From: an uncultured Pseudomonadota bacterium
Lineage (GTDB): Bacteria > Pseudomonadota > Gammaproteobacteria > Burkholderiales > JALYOK01
Direction of reading: 5' to 3'
Assembly (NCBI GenBank): GCA_902826775.1
Contig: CADEHE010000004.1
Span: 1 to 64,000, forward strand
Length of the DNA stretch: 64,000 nucleotides
The position numbers and the translations under genes were made by a program. Each line of letters opens with the position of its first letter. Position 1 is the first letter of the stretch. Below are positions 35,864 through 45,329 of the stretch, piece after piece. The notes beneath the pieces are model-generated. The model searched no databases. It was not told where the DNA came from and saw only the letters and a program-made list of their open reading frames with translations.

Positions 35864-36919
35864 CTATGCGATTTCCAGCACCACGCGCCCGACCAGCGTC
35901 CCGGCCTTGAGCTGATCCAGCGTGCGGCTGACATCGGCGATGGGCCGCTTTTCGATCGGAATCGGCTTTAACTTTCCTGCCTTCGCAAGCGCGACCAGTT
36001 CGCGCAATTCGGTGGTCGTGCCGACGTTGGAGCCCAGCACAGTCAGTGCGCGCTGCACCATGACCACCGTGGACATCGGAATCTCGCCGCCGTAAAGGCC
36101 GACCAGCACCAGCTTGCCGCCCTTGCGCAGCGTGGCTAACGCAAGCGCCGCGGTGTCGGTGCCGGCCACGAGATCGACCGCGCCGAAGATCGGTCCGCCG
36201 GCGATTTTCTTGATTTGGTCGGCGGCGTCCGCGTCGCGTCCGTTGACGCACGCTTGTGCGCCGGCGGCTTTTGCAGCGGCGAATTTAGCCGGGTCCACGT
36301 CGACTGCGATCACGCGCTCATGGCCGAGTGCGCGCAAGGCGCTCATCGCCGCGAGTCCCAAGCCGCCCGCGCCCATCACGGCGACGTATTCGCTCGGCGG
36401 AATCGTGCCGAGTTGCTTGATGGCGGAGTAAGTCGTCAAGCCCGAACATGAGAGGGTCGCGGCCCACATCGGATCGATGCCGCTCGCATCGACCAAGTAG
36501 CGCGGGTGCGGAATCAACAAATGATCGGCGTAGCCGCCTGGGGCTTGCACACCGACGTAGCGTTGCTGCATGCAGTGGTTGTCTTGCCCTTCATGGCAGC
36601 GCACGCAATTGCCGCAGCCGATCCAGGGATTGACCAAACGGTCCTGGCCGATCGGCGCGTCCTTGGCGTCCGGTCCAGCGGCGATGATGGTGCCGTAGGG
36701 TTCGTGGCCGAGAGTGACCGGCGGCTTCATGCCGCGCTCGCTCATGTGAAATTTCTTGCCGCCGCCAAGTTCGAAATACCCTTCGCGGATGTGCACGTCG
36801 CTGTGGCACACGCCGCAATACTTCAGTTTGAGCAGCACTTGCGTGCCGGTCGGCTTGGGCGTTTCGTGATCGCGGCGTTGCAGCGCTTTGCCCCATTCGA
36901 CGACGTCGTAGCTATACAT
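35864..36919 (-). CDS. Zinc-dependent alcohol dehydrogenase
   Basis: A 351-residue medium-chain dehydrogenase. Catalytic zinc ligands are Cys38 (YCGVCHSD) and His72-Glu73 (GHEPYG). The structural zinc cysteines are in WIGCGNCVRCHEGQDNHC. The NAD-binding fold has the glycine motif GAGGLGLAAM. The substrate is unknown. AGGAG precedes the ATG at 36919. Confidence 0.92.
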   Translation of the reverse strand: MYSYDVVEWGKALQRRDHETPKPTGTQVLLKLKYCGVCHSDVHIREGYFELGGGKKFHMSERGMKPPVTLGHEPYGTIIAAGPDAKDAPIGQDRLVNPWIGCGNCVRCHEGQDNHCMQQRYVGVQAPGGYADHLLIPHPRYLVDASGIDPMWAATLSCSGLTTYSAIKQLGTIPPSEYVAVMGAGGLGLAAMSALRALGHERVIAVDVDPAKFAAAKAAGAQACVNGRDADAADQIKKIAGGPIFGAVDLVAGTDTAALALATLRKGGKLVLVGLYGGEIPMSTVVMVQRALTVLGSNVGTTTELRELVALAKAGKLKPIPIEKRPIADVSRTLDQLKAGTLVGRVVLEIA

Positions 36920-37052
36920 GGTGGTCTCCTCTCCGGTTCGGGTATCGATATGGCGTTATGAATGCATTTTCGCACGTTGGCGCGCGGAACGTGTGCCGCT
37001 GCCGCCGTTAAGGCGCGCTCTGCTTAGGGAAATTTCGAACAAACTTTCGGAC

Positions 37053-37140
37053 CGTCATTGCGAGCGTGGCGAAGCAATCTAGACTTTCCTCTGTTCAACT
37101 GATTTAGATTGCTTCGTTGCTGCACTCCTCGCAAAGATGG
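37053..37140. repeat. Palindromic repeat (CATTGCGAGCG...GAAGCAATCT family)
   Basis: GCGAGCGTGGCGAAGCAATC on the left matches the reverse complement of GATTGCTTCGTTGCTGCACT and the following CCTCGC on the right, with a few mismatches. Together they form an imperfect hairpin of about 88 bases in the gap between the alcohol dehydrogenase and the ABC exporter. Confidence 0.6.
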
Positions 37141-37156
37141 CTGATTCAGTAGTCTC

Positions 37157-38920
37157 TCAAGGATTGAAAACTAAGTCCGTCGACTGTACTTCGAATAGTT
37201 TGCGATAGTGGCCATCCGGCCGCGCCATAAGTTCGGCATGCGTTCCTTGTTCGATGATGCGGCCGTGGTCGAACACGAGAATGCGGTCCAAGCGCTGCAC
37301 GGTGGAGAGCCGGTGCGCGATTACCAGCGTGGTGCGCCCGGCGATGAGTTTGTCGAGCGCATCGCGTATCAGTGCTTCGGAGATTGAATCCAAGCTCGAT
37401 GTCGCTTCATCGAGTATCAATATCGGCGTTGCTGCCAGAATGGCGCGCGCGATCGCCACGCGCTGGCGCTCGCCGCCCGAGAGTTTGATGCCGCGCTCCC
37501 CGACCAGCGTGGCGTAGCGGCGCGGCAACGTATGAATGAACTCATGCGCGTGCGCCAGTTCAGCACTGCGCGTGACTTCACTCTCGGTCGCGCGCGGACG
37601 GCCGTAAGCGATGTTCTCCGTCAACGAGCGGTGGAACAAAATCGCCTCTTGCGGCACCAAACCGATGGCGCGGCGCAAACTCTCTTGCGTCGCCTTTGCG
37701 ATGTCCTGGCCGTCGATGAGAATGCGTCCGCTTTCCAGGTCGTAGAGACGCTGGATCAGCTTCACGAACGTGCTCTTGCCGCTACCGGAGTGACCGACCA
37801 AGCCGACGCGTTCGCCCGGCCGAATACCGATGTTCAGATCGGTGTAAAGCGAGGCGCTTTGGCCGGCATAGCGGAAGCTAACGTGCTCGAACTGGATGTG
37901 CCCGCGCGGCACTTGCAGAATGCCCGCGCCGGAGCAATCAGACACCTCGGACCGTTGCTCTCGGAAATCGATGACGTCACTCATCTCGTTGATGGCTTTT
38001 TGCAGGTTGCGCACGTGCTGGCCGACATCGCGCAGATAACCGTTGATGAGGAACTGCGTGGCGACCAGGTAAGTTATATCGCCCGGCGTGGCGCGCCCTC
38101 GCAGCCACAGCCACAGTCCGCACGAAAGCAGCGCACCTTGCAACAGCCACAGCATGCCGGACTGCGCCAAGCCGGTGTCGAGTGAGCGGTTCCAGGCGAT
38201 GAAGGAGCGCAGCCGCCAGCGTTTGGTGATGCGCGCGAAGCGCTCCTGTTCGCGCTGTTCCGCGCCGAATGCTTTGACTACCGCATTGGCGCCGATGGTG
38301 TCGGCAAGGTAACCGCCGATGCGTGAATCGGCTTCCTGCGCGCGCTGCGCCGCAGGTGCAACCCAGGCCACCGAGAGCCATACGCTGACGATGACGAAAA
38401 TCACGATGCCTGCGCCGACCACGAACCCCAATTCTGGCCAACGCCAAGCGAACAACACGGTAACGCCAAGGGCAACGATAGATGCGGGGATAAGGCCGTA
38501 CATGAGCGTGTCGCCGAAGCTGTCGAACGCCCACATGCCGCGCGTGATCTTACGCACGGTAGCGCCGGCGAATGAGTTGGCGTGCCAGTCGGCGGAGAAG
38601 CGCTGCACCGCCGCGAATCCATCGACGACTACTTCGCGCAGCACGTTGGCCGCGAGCCAAGTCCACAAGCGCGAATTCAGGTAGCGCACGATGTGAAAGG
38701 CGGCGCTCAGGCCGAGCATGGCGGCGAGCGCAACAAACGCCGCTCGGGCACCCGCGGACGCGGCGACTGCTTCCACCATGCGGCCCGCGGCAATCGGCAC
38801 GCTTACGTCGATCAAGGTTGAACCGATGCGCGTGAAGAAGACCGTGCCGATCGCCCAAGGGTAGCGGCGCCAGTAGGTCCACGAGAAGCGAAAGGCGCGC
38901 GAGTAAAAACCTTTGAGCAT
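37157..38920 (-). CDS. ABC exporter, fused membrane and ATPase domains (MsbA/MdlB type)
   Basis: A 587-residue half-transporter. Six membrane segments occupy about residues 20-310. The ATPase domain has GHSGSGKST near 385, QEAILFHRSL as Q-loop region, LSGGERQR as signature and ILDEATSSLD as Walker B. It resembles exporters of lipids, peptides or drugs; the substrate is unknown. It would act as a homodimer or pair with an unlinked partner. Confidence 0.92.
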   Translation of the reverse strand: MLKGFYSRAFRFSWTYWRRYPWAIGTVFFTRIGSTLIDVSVPIAAGRMVEAVAASAGARAAFVALAAMLGLSAAFHIVRYLNSRLWTWLAANVLREVVVDGFAAVQRFSADWHANSFAGATVRKITRGMWAFDSFGDTLMYGLIPASIVALGVTVLFAWRWPELGFVVGAGIVIFVIVSVWLSVAWVAPAAQRAQEADSRIGGYLADTIGANAVVKAFGAEQREQERFARITKRWRLRSFIAWNRSLDTGLAQSGMLWLLQGALLSCGLWLWLRGRATPGDITYLVATQFLINGYLRDVGQHVRNLQKAINEMSDVIDFREQRSEVSDCSGAGILQVPRGHIQFEHVSFRYAGQSASLYTDLNIGIRPGERVGLVGHSGSGKSTFVKLIQRLYDLESGRILIDGQDIAKATQESLRRAIGLVPQEAILFHRSLTENIAYGRPRATESEVTRSAELAHAHEFIHTLPRRYATLVGERGIKLSGGERQRVAIARAILAATPILILDEATSSLDSISEALIRDALDKLIAGRTTLVIAHRLSTVQRLDRILVFDHGRIIEQGTHAELMARPDGHYRKLFEVQSTDLVFNP

Positions 38921-39120
38921 GTGGCAAGCATAACAAGACCGAGCTGTGCCCCGGTAGGTTAGGGTGCCCTCGGCGGCGCTGGCGCGATCCCTTAGGTGTC
39001 GATAGGCCGTATGGGCTACTCCATTTGTAGCCTGTTCACCGTTTACTTTGGCAACGAAAATATCCGCTGCTCGATGTCCGAGCTTAGAAGAGTTTCGATT
39101 GTGAATCTGGAGGTGAGATT

Positions 39121-40233
39121 ATGCAGTTGCTTCGTTTCGTTTGTGCATGTCTTTTGTTCTTGTCGTCCGCTGCTTTCGCACAGCAAAGTATCCTCGTACT
39201 CAAGAGTTCGCCGGGCGACCCGGTCGGTGGTGGGACCACTCGGGTTTTCTCCCCGCCGAGCGCAACGCTCTTTGCGAACTCGAATGGTTTTGGCGGTGTC
39301 AGCGTGTCGGTGCAGGAGGGGATCTTCCCGCCGCAATTCTGGTCGTTGGATTTTGCCCCGGCGCTCGGTTTGGCGTTGCAGCAAGGCTTCTATCCCCAGG
39401 CCGAACGGTTCGGAAACCCATCGCCAAACGCACCGGGCTTGTTGGTTTCGGGTAACAGCGCTTTCTGCAACACGATCGCGGGCTCTTTCAACGTCCGCGA
39501 AATCGCCTTCGGTCCATTCGGCGAAATCCAACGCTTTGCCGTGGATTTCGAGCAGTTCTGCGATGGCGTGCAGCAGCCGCTTACCGGTGAATTGCGAGTC
39601 AATTCTGCTGTCGCGACGACTATCCCGCTGCCGCCGATCATCACGCTGGATAGCGCCATGAACTTCGCCGGGTGCGTCGAAGCGACCGGTCCGGCTGGCG
39701 CAGCGGTCAAGCTGAATGCCACTGCCTCCCGTGACGCCATGGGCGGCACGAACTTAACATTCAGTTGGACTACCTCGTCCGGCAAGACAGGCACCGGCGC
39801 CAATTTCTCGTTTAACCAGCCGTTGGCTGGTATGCCCACCATTGTCGAACTCTCCATGCTCGATCGCACCAACGGCCAGCGCCAAACGGCGAGTAAATCA
39901 GTCTGCGTTTCGGATACCACGCCACCAACCATCGAGATTCTGTCGCCGAAGCAAGGAGAAGTGCTCCGCGGCGCAGGTCCGGTGCGTCTCGATGTGCGCA
40001 TCACTGACGCAGTGGATAAGAACATCAAGAAGTTCAACGCGAGTTTCGGCACGCAAGGCAACTACTCGATCGGACCCAGCGGCCGCGAGCGTGTGCAGCT
40101 GGTTCGGCCGGATTCGGGCGAGCAGATACAAATGCAAATTTCAGTGCAAGCTAGCGATGCGTCGGGTAATCCGGCCTTTGCCAACGTGAATTTCACGCGC
40201 GCGAAGCGCACCCCTGGCGGACCAACGCCATAG
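39121..40233 (+). CDS. Secreted protein with Ig-like/PKD-type segments, unknown function
   Basis: A 370-residue exported protein. A signal peptide is clear (LLRFVCACLLFLSSAAFAQQ). The mid-region has a Cys pair and a PKD-like stretch (TASRDAMGGTNLTFSWTTSSG). A second beta-sandwich-like segment begins at DTTPPTIEILSPKQGEV, a phrase common in Ig-like domains of surface proteins. The C-terminus is Pro/Gly-rich with no anchoring motif. GGAGG precedes the ATG. No specific family was recognised. Confidence 0.7.
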   Translation: MQLLRFVCACLLFLSSAAFAQQSILVLKSSPGDPVGGGTTRVFSPPSATLFANSNGFGGVSVSVQEGIFPPQFWSLDFAPALGLALQQGFYPQAERFGNPSPNAPGLLVSGNSAFCNTIAGSFNVREIAFGPFGEIQRFAVDFEQFCDGVQQPLTGELRVNSAVATTIPLPPIITLDSAMNFAGCVEATGPAGAAVKLNATASRDAMGGTNLTFSWTTSSGKTGTGANFSFNQPLAGMPTIVELSMLDRTNGQRQTASKSVCVSDTTPPTIEILSPKQGEVLRGAGPVRLDVRITDAVDKNIKKFNASFGTQGNYSIGPSGRERVQLVRPDSGEQIQMQISVQASDASGNPAFANVNFTRAKRTPGGPTP

Positions 40234-40260
40234 GCTTGAGTTTTGCCCGGCCGCGGTGAA

Positions 40261-40289
40261 GGAAGGGGCGATCCACGGTCGCCCCTTTC
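40261..40289 (+). terminator. Hairpin after the secreted-protein gene
   Basis: GGAAGGGGCGA pairs with TCGCCCCTTTCC around a 7-base loop. It is a strong stem with a weak U-tract (TTTCC), so it is a probable but not certain terminator. Confidence 0.5.
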
Positions 40290-40318
40290 CGCTTGGCCGC
40301 ACTGCATACAAACACTTG

Positions 40319-40346
40319 TTGACGTGTTCTTGCGGCGCTCTATACA
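40319..40346 (+). promoter_or_regulatory. Promoter of the PEP-CTERM gene
   Basis: TTGACG at 40319-40324 and TATACA at 40341-40346 are 16 bases apart. The start site would be near 40353, some 27 bases before the GTG start. Confidence 0.55.
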
Positions 40347-40379
40347 CTGCGGCTGACATTCAAATTGGGGGAATATCAA

Positions 40380-41240
40380 GTGAGAACACGACGACTCATC
40401 AAGACAGCGGCGCTCGCGGTGGCACTTGGACTGCCCTCTGCTGCCAGTTCTACCGAAGTGCTGTTCGCGTTTGTGGAGAGCTCTCCGCCTTACGTACCCG
40501 ACGGCCAGCAGCTTGCAGGCATGATAGCTGGGCTGCCGGGGTTCAACGTTACGCAGCGCTTTCTAGATGCGGCGGTCTTCAACGACTACGCGAGTTTCGA
40601 TCAGGTCTGGGTCTACGATCTTTTCGTCGGCGCAAATAACAACGCCACTCAGATGGCGAACTACCAAAACATCGCCAACTGGTACAACGCCCTGAGCACA
40701 AAGAATCTCATCGCTGATGGACGCATCATCTCGTCCGCGCCATTTTGGACCGGCGCCGGCGGTTTTGCTGCGGAGGACGCTTGGATCCGCAACTATGCCG
40801 CACAACTGGACAGCGTCGGCGGTGGTCTGGTGCTCGGTACGGATCACAACGACTATCAATCCGGTATCAACCAGATCAATGCGCTCATCAACATCAATCC
40901 CTTCACCGGGTTCTTTGGCGCGTTTCCCACTAGCCAAGCGTTAGTGGACAGTCTCTCGCCGCTCTATGTGCCGATTGGAAACTGCGTCGGATCGCCAGGG
41001 CAGCCTTGCATAAACGACAACTCAACCACCGGTTTCGTGCCGGCAGGGCTGCAGCCGAACGGCCAGTTTCTGACTCCTGTTGCCTATCATGGGACAACAT
41101 CGACCGCATTTACCAATGCGGCCGTGTCGGCAACGTTCGGCAGCCCGACGTTTCCAGTTTCCGAACCCTCCAGTCTTGCGCTCTTAGGTCTAGCTTTCGC
41201 CGGGATGCGGTTGCGGCGGCGCGGTAAAGCCATTTCGTAG
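40380..41240 (+). CDS. PEP-CTERM type exported protein
   Basis: A 286-residue exported protein with an N-terminal signal segment (TAALAVALGLPSAASS) and a C-terminal sorting tail. The tail has an EPSS motif (VSEPSSLALLGLAFAG) and then a membrane stretch and the basic end RLRRRGK. Such tails are cut by an exosortase, usually in species that make exopolysaccharide. The middle has aromatic and Asn-rich repeats without a named domain. The GTG at 40380 is chosen because GGGGGA precedes it; a TTG at 40365 is possible but less likely. Confidence 0.8.
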   Translation: MRTRRLIKTAALAVALGLPSAASSTEVLFAFVESSPPYVPDGQQLAGMIAGLPGFNVTQRFLDAAVFNDYASFDQVWVYDLFVGANNNATQMANYQNIANWYNALSTKNLIADGRIISSAPFWTGAGGFAAEDAWIRNYAAQLDSVGGGLVLGTDHNDYQSGINQINALININPFTGFFGAFPTSQALVDSLSPLYVPIGNCVGSPGQPCINDNSTTGFVPAGLQPNGQFLTPVAYHGTTSTAFTNAAVSATFGSPTFPVSEPSSLALLGLAFAGMRLRRRGKAIS

Positions 41241-41291
41241 ATTGCCGCTTCGCCGTGCGCACGCGCGCGGCGGATTCATACAATATTCCCA

Positions 41292-41323
41292 ACGCCCAGC
41301 TTTTGCTGGGCGTTTTTGTTTTT
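41292..41323 (+). terminator. Rho-independent terminator
   Basis: ACGCCCAGC (41292-41300) and GCTGGGCGT (41305-41313) form a perfect stem with a TTTT loop, followed by TTTTGTTTTT. It ends the PEP-CTERM gene transcript. Confidence 0.9.
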
Positions 41324-41504
41324 GAAGCGGCCCGTATCAGCCTTCGAGCTATCGCGTGCCGATGCGCGAGCGACCTTGTTGCTGCATATCGAGCGTTTTC
41401 AGGTTGGACCAAGCGTCGAAAAATTTGACACGAATGAGTCGGGCGAAGTGATTGCATTTGGCAACATATTGAAACTCTAGCCGACCGAGATCGCATCCTC
41501 TTCT

Positions 41505-41756
41505 TTGCCGGCTTTCTTTTCAAACCACACCTGGGTTCAGCAATCGAGGTCGACACCGCTTTTGTCCGGCACGAGATTCGTACGCTACGCGTTCGGTGGA
41601 ACTCGCGTAGATGGCTCAAACAATGATGGCTATCTGGATGCAGCTTTTTTGGATGCAGTCGGCTCGGTGTCGCCGGTGCCGGAGCCAATGTCGCTTTCCT
41701 TGCTTGGGTTTGGTTTAGCTATTGGAGCCTCGCTTCGGACAGGACGAAAGCTATAA
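41505..41756 (+). pseudogene. PEP-CTERM protein remnant
   Basis: The last ~30 codons encode a full sorting tail: VPEPMSLSLLGFGLAIGA followed by the basic SLRTGRKL. About 50 codons of plausible mature sequence precede it (RFVRYAFGGTRVDGSNNDGY). There is no signal peptide and no ribosome-binding site, so this is the 3' end of a lost gene. Around 41324-41504 nothing further was recognised; 41757-41945 holds no gene. Confidence 0.65.
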
Positions 41757-41945
41757 ATGGCGTGGCCTGAACAAGGCGCGTTTTGAGTGTTGGGCAATCT
41801 CTCAGGGGCGGCTGTGATCGCTTCATTTGTACGTAAGTTCCGATCGAGGCGGTTCCCCGCAGGTACGCGTTTTCGAGTAATCTCGCGCTGGCTCTTAAAC
41901 AACGGATGACTCGGGCGCGTACGGGCGCAGCCCGGGCGCACGCGC

Positions 41946-44900
41946 TTGATCGCAACCCTAGTTCGCTTTTCCATCCGCTATGCTGGCGCAGTGGTCGCGC
42001 TGGCGGTCGCGGTTGTCCTGTACGGCTTGTACGTGCTGACGCGCGCGAAATTCGAGGTGTTTCCGGAGTTTTCGCCGACGCAAGTCGTGATCCAAACCGA
42101 GGCACCGGGCTTGTCGGCAGAATTGGTCGAGACGCTAGTGTCGCAGCCGATCGAGAGCGCGGTTTCCGGCGTGGTCGGCTTGCAGTTGTTGCGTTCGCAG
42201 TCGATTCCGGGTTTGTCGGTGGTGACCATCGTCTTTGACGAGGGTTTGGACATTTATCGTAATCGGCAACTGACCACCGAGCGTCTTGCCACGCTGGCGG
42301 GCAAGCTGCCGGCCGGCATCGTGCCAAAAGTCACGCCGCTGACGTCTTCCGCCAGCACGGTGCTCGGGGTGGGCATCACCGCCAAGACGCGCTCGCTGGT
42401 GGAACTGCGCACCGTGGCCGACACTTTGATCAAGCCGCATTTGTTGCAGGCAAGCGGCGTGGCGGATGTGAACGTGTTCGGCGGCAAGCTGCGGCAATGG
42501 CAGATCCAAGCGCAGCCGGAACATCTGCTGCGCTTTGGCTTGAGTTTGGCGGAGCTTATCGAGGCGGCGCGGCGCGCTACCGGCGTCGCCGGCACCGGGT
42601 ATATCGAAAATCAGAATCAGCGCATCATCGTCAATGTCGACGCGCAAGCGCTCGATCCGCGCAGTTTGGAGCACGTTGTCGTGGGGCTGGCCAGCGGGGA
42701 GGGCGCGCGGCCGATCACGCTCGGCGAGGTGGCGCGCGTGGTCGAAGCGGCGGCGCCGTCGATCAGCGCGGCGGCGATCAACAGCGTGCCGGGGGTGTTT
42801 TTCATGGTGCAGGGCCAACTCGGCGCCGACACGCGCGTGGTGACCGAGCGGCTGCAACAAGCCCTAAACGAAATCGACGGCGTCCTGGCACGGCAAGGTA
42901 TCGAATTGCACCGCGATCTATTCCGGCCGGCGGATTTCATCGATACCGCGGTCAAGAACGTGCGGCGCGATTTGCTGATCGGTTCGGCGCTGGTGGTCGG
43001 CATCCTGTTTCTCTTTTTGTTTAACCTGCGCACGGCGGTAATATCGGCCGCGGCCATTCCCGTTTCATTGATCGCTGCGGTGATCATTCTCGAAGCGTTC
43101 GGCATGAGTCTGAACATCATGGTGCTCGGCGGCCTGGCGATTGCGTTGGGCGAAGTGGTCGACGATGCCATCATCGACACCGAGAACATCTTCCGCCGTC
43201 TGCGCGAGAACCGCTTGTTAGCGCAGGCCCGCCCCGCGCATCAAGTCGTGTTCGATGCTTCTTTGGAAGTGCGCAGTTCGGTGGTGTACGCGACCTTCAT
43301 CGTCGCTTTGGTGTTCGTTCCTCTGCTTACCCTTGGGGGGATAGCGGGGAAACTGTTTTCGCCATTGGGTCTTGCTTACATACTGGCAATCTTAGCTTCG
43401 CTGGTGGTGGCGCTGACGCTGACGCCCGCGTTGAGTTTTCTGCTGCTGACCGGCAAGGATGCGCAAGCGAAAGATCCACCGCTTATCGCTTGGTTGCAGC
43501 CGGGCTATCGCCGCACCTTGGCTTGGATCGAGCGGCATCCGGTGGCGATCATCTTCAGCGTCGGGCTCGTGCTCGCTGCCGGGGTGGGGATGCTACCGCT
43601 GTTCGGCGCCGAATTTATCCCGCCGCTGAAAGAAGGTCATTACATCGTGCACATGAGCACGGTGCCGGGCACTTCCGAGCAAGAATCGTTGCGTATTGGC
43701 CAGCGCGTGGCGCAGCGCATCGGCGCTATTCGCGGCGTGCGCTCGGTGGTGCAGTGGGTCGGGCGCGCCGAGAGCGGCGCCGACACTTTCGGCACGCACT
43801 ACAGTGAATTCGAGGTGGAGATCGGCCAATTGCCCGGCGCGGATCAACGCCGCATCTACCGCGAGATGCGCGCGGCGCTCGGGGAAATCGAAGCAGGTGA
43901 AGAAGATGACGCCGCCGCTGAGAAATCCGTTGTTAAGGGGAACGAGCCCGCTCTTGCGGAAGATGACGAAGCCAGCGCGGCGGCGGCACCCAAGAGCGAG
44001 AACCTGCAGCAAGCCCAAGGTTTCTTGGGGGTGAACTTCGCCATCAACACGTTCTTGACCGAGCGCATCGGCGAAACCATTGCCGGCTACGCCGCGCCGG
44101 TGGTAGTCAATGTGTTCGGTACCGATTTGGATCTGCTCGACCGCGACGTGCGCCAGGTGGCCGGTGTGCTGGCGGAAGTGCGCGGTGCGCAAGACGTGCA
44201 GTTGCTTGCCCCGCCCGGCGCGCCCCAGCTCAACATCCGCTTGCGCCCGGAAAAGCTGCGCGCGCTTGGCTTGGCGCCGCTCGATGTGCTCGATGCCGTG
44301 CGCACCGTGTACGACGGCATGCCGGTCGGGCAGGTGTACCAAGCGGGTCAGGTCATCGATCTAGTGGTGACGCTCGATGCGGCCAAACGCACCGACCTCA
44401 CGCGTGCCGGCACGCTTGCCTTGCGCGCCCGCACCGGCCGCATGGTGACGCTCGCCGATGTGGCCGATATCGCGCAGACCAACGGCCGCTACAAAGTGCT
44501 GCACGAGGGCGGCAAGCGGCTGCAGACAGTGACTGCCAGTGTGCGCAACCGTGACGTTGAAGCGTTCGTCGATGATCTTCGACAGCGCCTACGTAGTGTG
44601 CGCTTGAGCGCGGGCAACTACGTTGCCGTCACCGGTGCGGCGCAGGCGCAGCGCCAGGCGCGTGAAGAGTTGCTGGTACATTCTTCGCTCGCTGCCGTCG
44701 GCATTTTTCTGTTGCTGTACATCGCTTTCAACAATTTGCGCAATTTGGTAATCACGTTCGTCAATTTGCCATTTGCGCTGGTTGGCGGTGTGGCCGCAGT
44801 GCTGGCCACCGGCGGCTGGGTGTCGCTCGGCTCGTTGGTGGGTTTCGTGACTTTGTTCGGCATCACGCTGCGCAATTCGATCATGCTGGTGTCGCACTAT

Positions 44901-45179
44901 CAGCATTTGGTGCAAAACGAGGGCGCGCCATGGAACGCAGCGACGGCGCAACGCGGCGCGCAGGAGCGCTTGCCCTCGATCCTGATGACTGCGCTGGTGA
45001 CGGCCCTGGGCTTGCTGCCGCTGGCGCTCGGCAGCGGCGAGCCCGGCCGCGAGATCGAAGGGCCAATGGCCACTATCATCGTCGGCGGGCTGATCACGTC
45101 GACCATCCTTAACTTGCTGGTGCTGCCGACGCTATTGCTGCATTTCGGTCGATTCAGCAAGCAGCTGTTCCGAGGGTAA
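41946..45179 (+). CDS. RND efflux transporter permease (CzcA/CusA-like)
   Basis: Inner-membrane proton-driven pump of 1077 residues, near full length for the RND superfamily. It has the duplicated layout of twelve membrane helices and two periplasmic loops. The charged TM4 motif is visible as GEVVDDAIIDTENIFRRLRE. A Glu/Asp/Ala/Lys-rich segment of about 40 residues lies in the second periplasmic loop (about 650-695). Translation opens at a TTG without a strong ribosome-binding site. No periplasmic adaptor or outer-membrane factor gene is adjacent. The substrate, metal or other, cannot be assigned. Confidence 0.88.
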   Translation: MIATLVRFSIRYAGAVVALAVAVVLYGLYVLTRAKFEVFPEFSPTQVVIQTEAPGLSAELVETLVSQPIESAVSGVVGLQLLRSQSIPGLSVVTIVFDEGLDIYRNRQLTTERLATLAGKLPAGIVPKVTPLTSSASTVLGVGITAKTRSLVELRTVADTLIKPHLLQASGVADVNVFGGKLRQWQIQAQPEHLLRFGLSLAELIEAARRATGVAGTGYIENQNQRIIVNVDAQALDPRSLEHVVVGLASGEGARPITLGEVARVVEAAAPSISAAAINSVPGVFFMVQGQLGADTRVVTERLQQALNEIDGVLARQGIELHRDLFRPADFIDTAVKNVRRDLLIGSALVVGILFLFLFNLRTAVISAAAIPVSLIAAVIILEAFGMSLNIMVLGGLAIALGEVVDDAIIDTENIFRRLRENRLLAQARPAHQVVFDASLEVRSSVVYATFIVALVFVPLLTLGGIAGKLFSPLGLAYILAILASLVVALTLTPALSFLLLTGKDAQAKDPPLIAWLQPGYRRTLAWIERHPVAIIFSVGLVLAAGVGMLPLFGAEFIPPLKEGHYIVHMSTVPGTSEQESLRIGQRVAQRIGAIRGVRSVVQWVGRAESGADTFGTHYSEFEVEIGQLPGADQRRIYREMRAALGEIEAGEEDDAAAEKSVVKGNEPALAEDDEASAAAAPKSENLQQAQGFLGVNFAINTFLTERIGETIAGYAAPVVVNVFGTDLDLLDRDVRQVAGVLAEVRGAQDVQLLAPPGAPQLNIRLRPEKLRALGLAPLDVLDAVRTVYDGMPVGQVYQAGQVIDLVVTLDAAKRTDLTRAGTLALRARTGRMVTLADVADIAQTNGRYKVLHEGGKRLQTVTASVRNRDVEAFVDDLRQRLRSVRLSAGNYVAVTGAAQAQRQAREELLVHSSLAAVGIFLLLYIAFNNLRNLVITFVNLPFALVGGVAAVLATGGWVSLGSLVGFVTLFGITLRNSIMLVSHYQHLVQNEGAPWNAATAQRGAQERLPSILMTALVTALGLLPLALGSGEPGREIEGPMATIIVGGLITSTILNLLVLPTLLLHFGRFSKQLFRG

Positions 45180-45329
45180 GCCGCGCATAAGTGCCGCGCA
45201 GAGCACTTCCGGCCGCGCGGCGACTGCGCTGCAAAGGATGCACCGTGGGTCTTGCATCGGGCTCGTGGTCATATTAGTGTGCAAAGAGCCCGCCAAAATC
45301 CCCCTCGAACCCGCATGGAGGATGCACAG

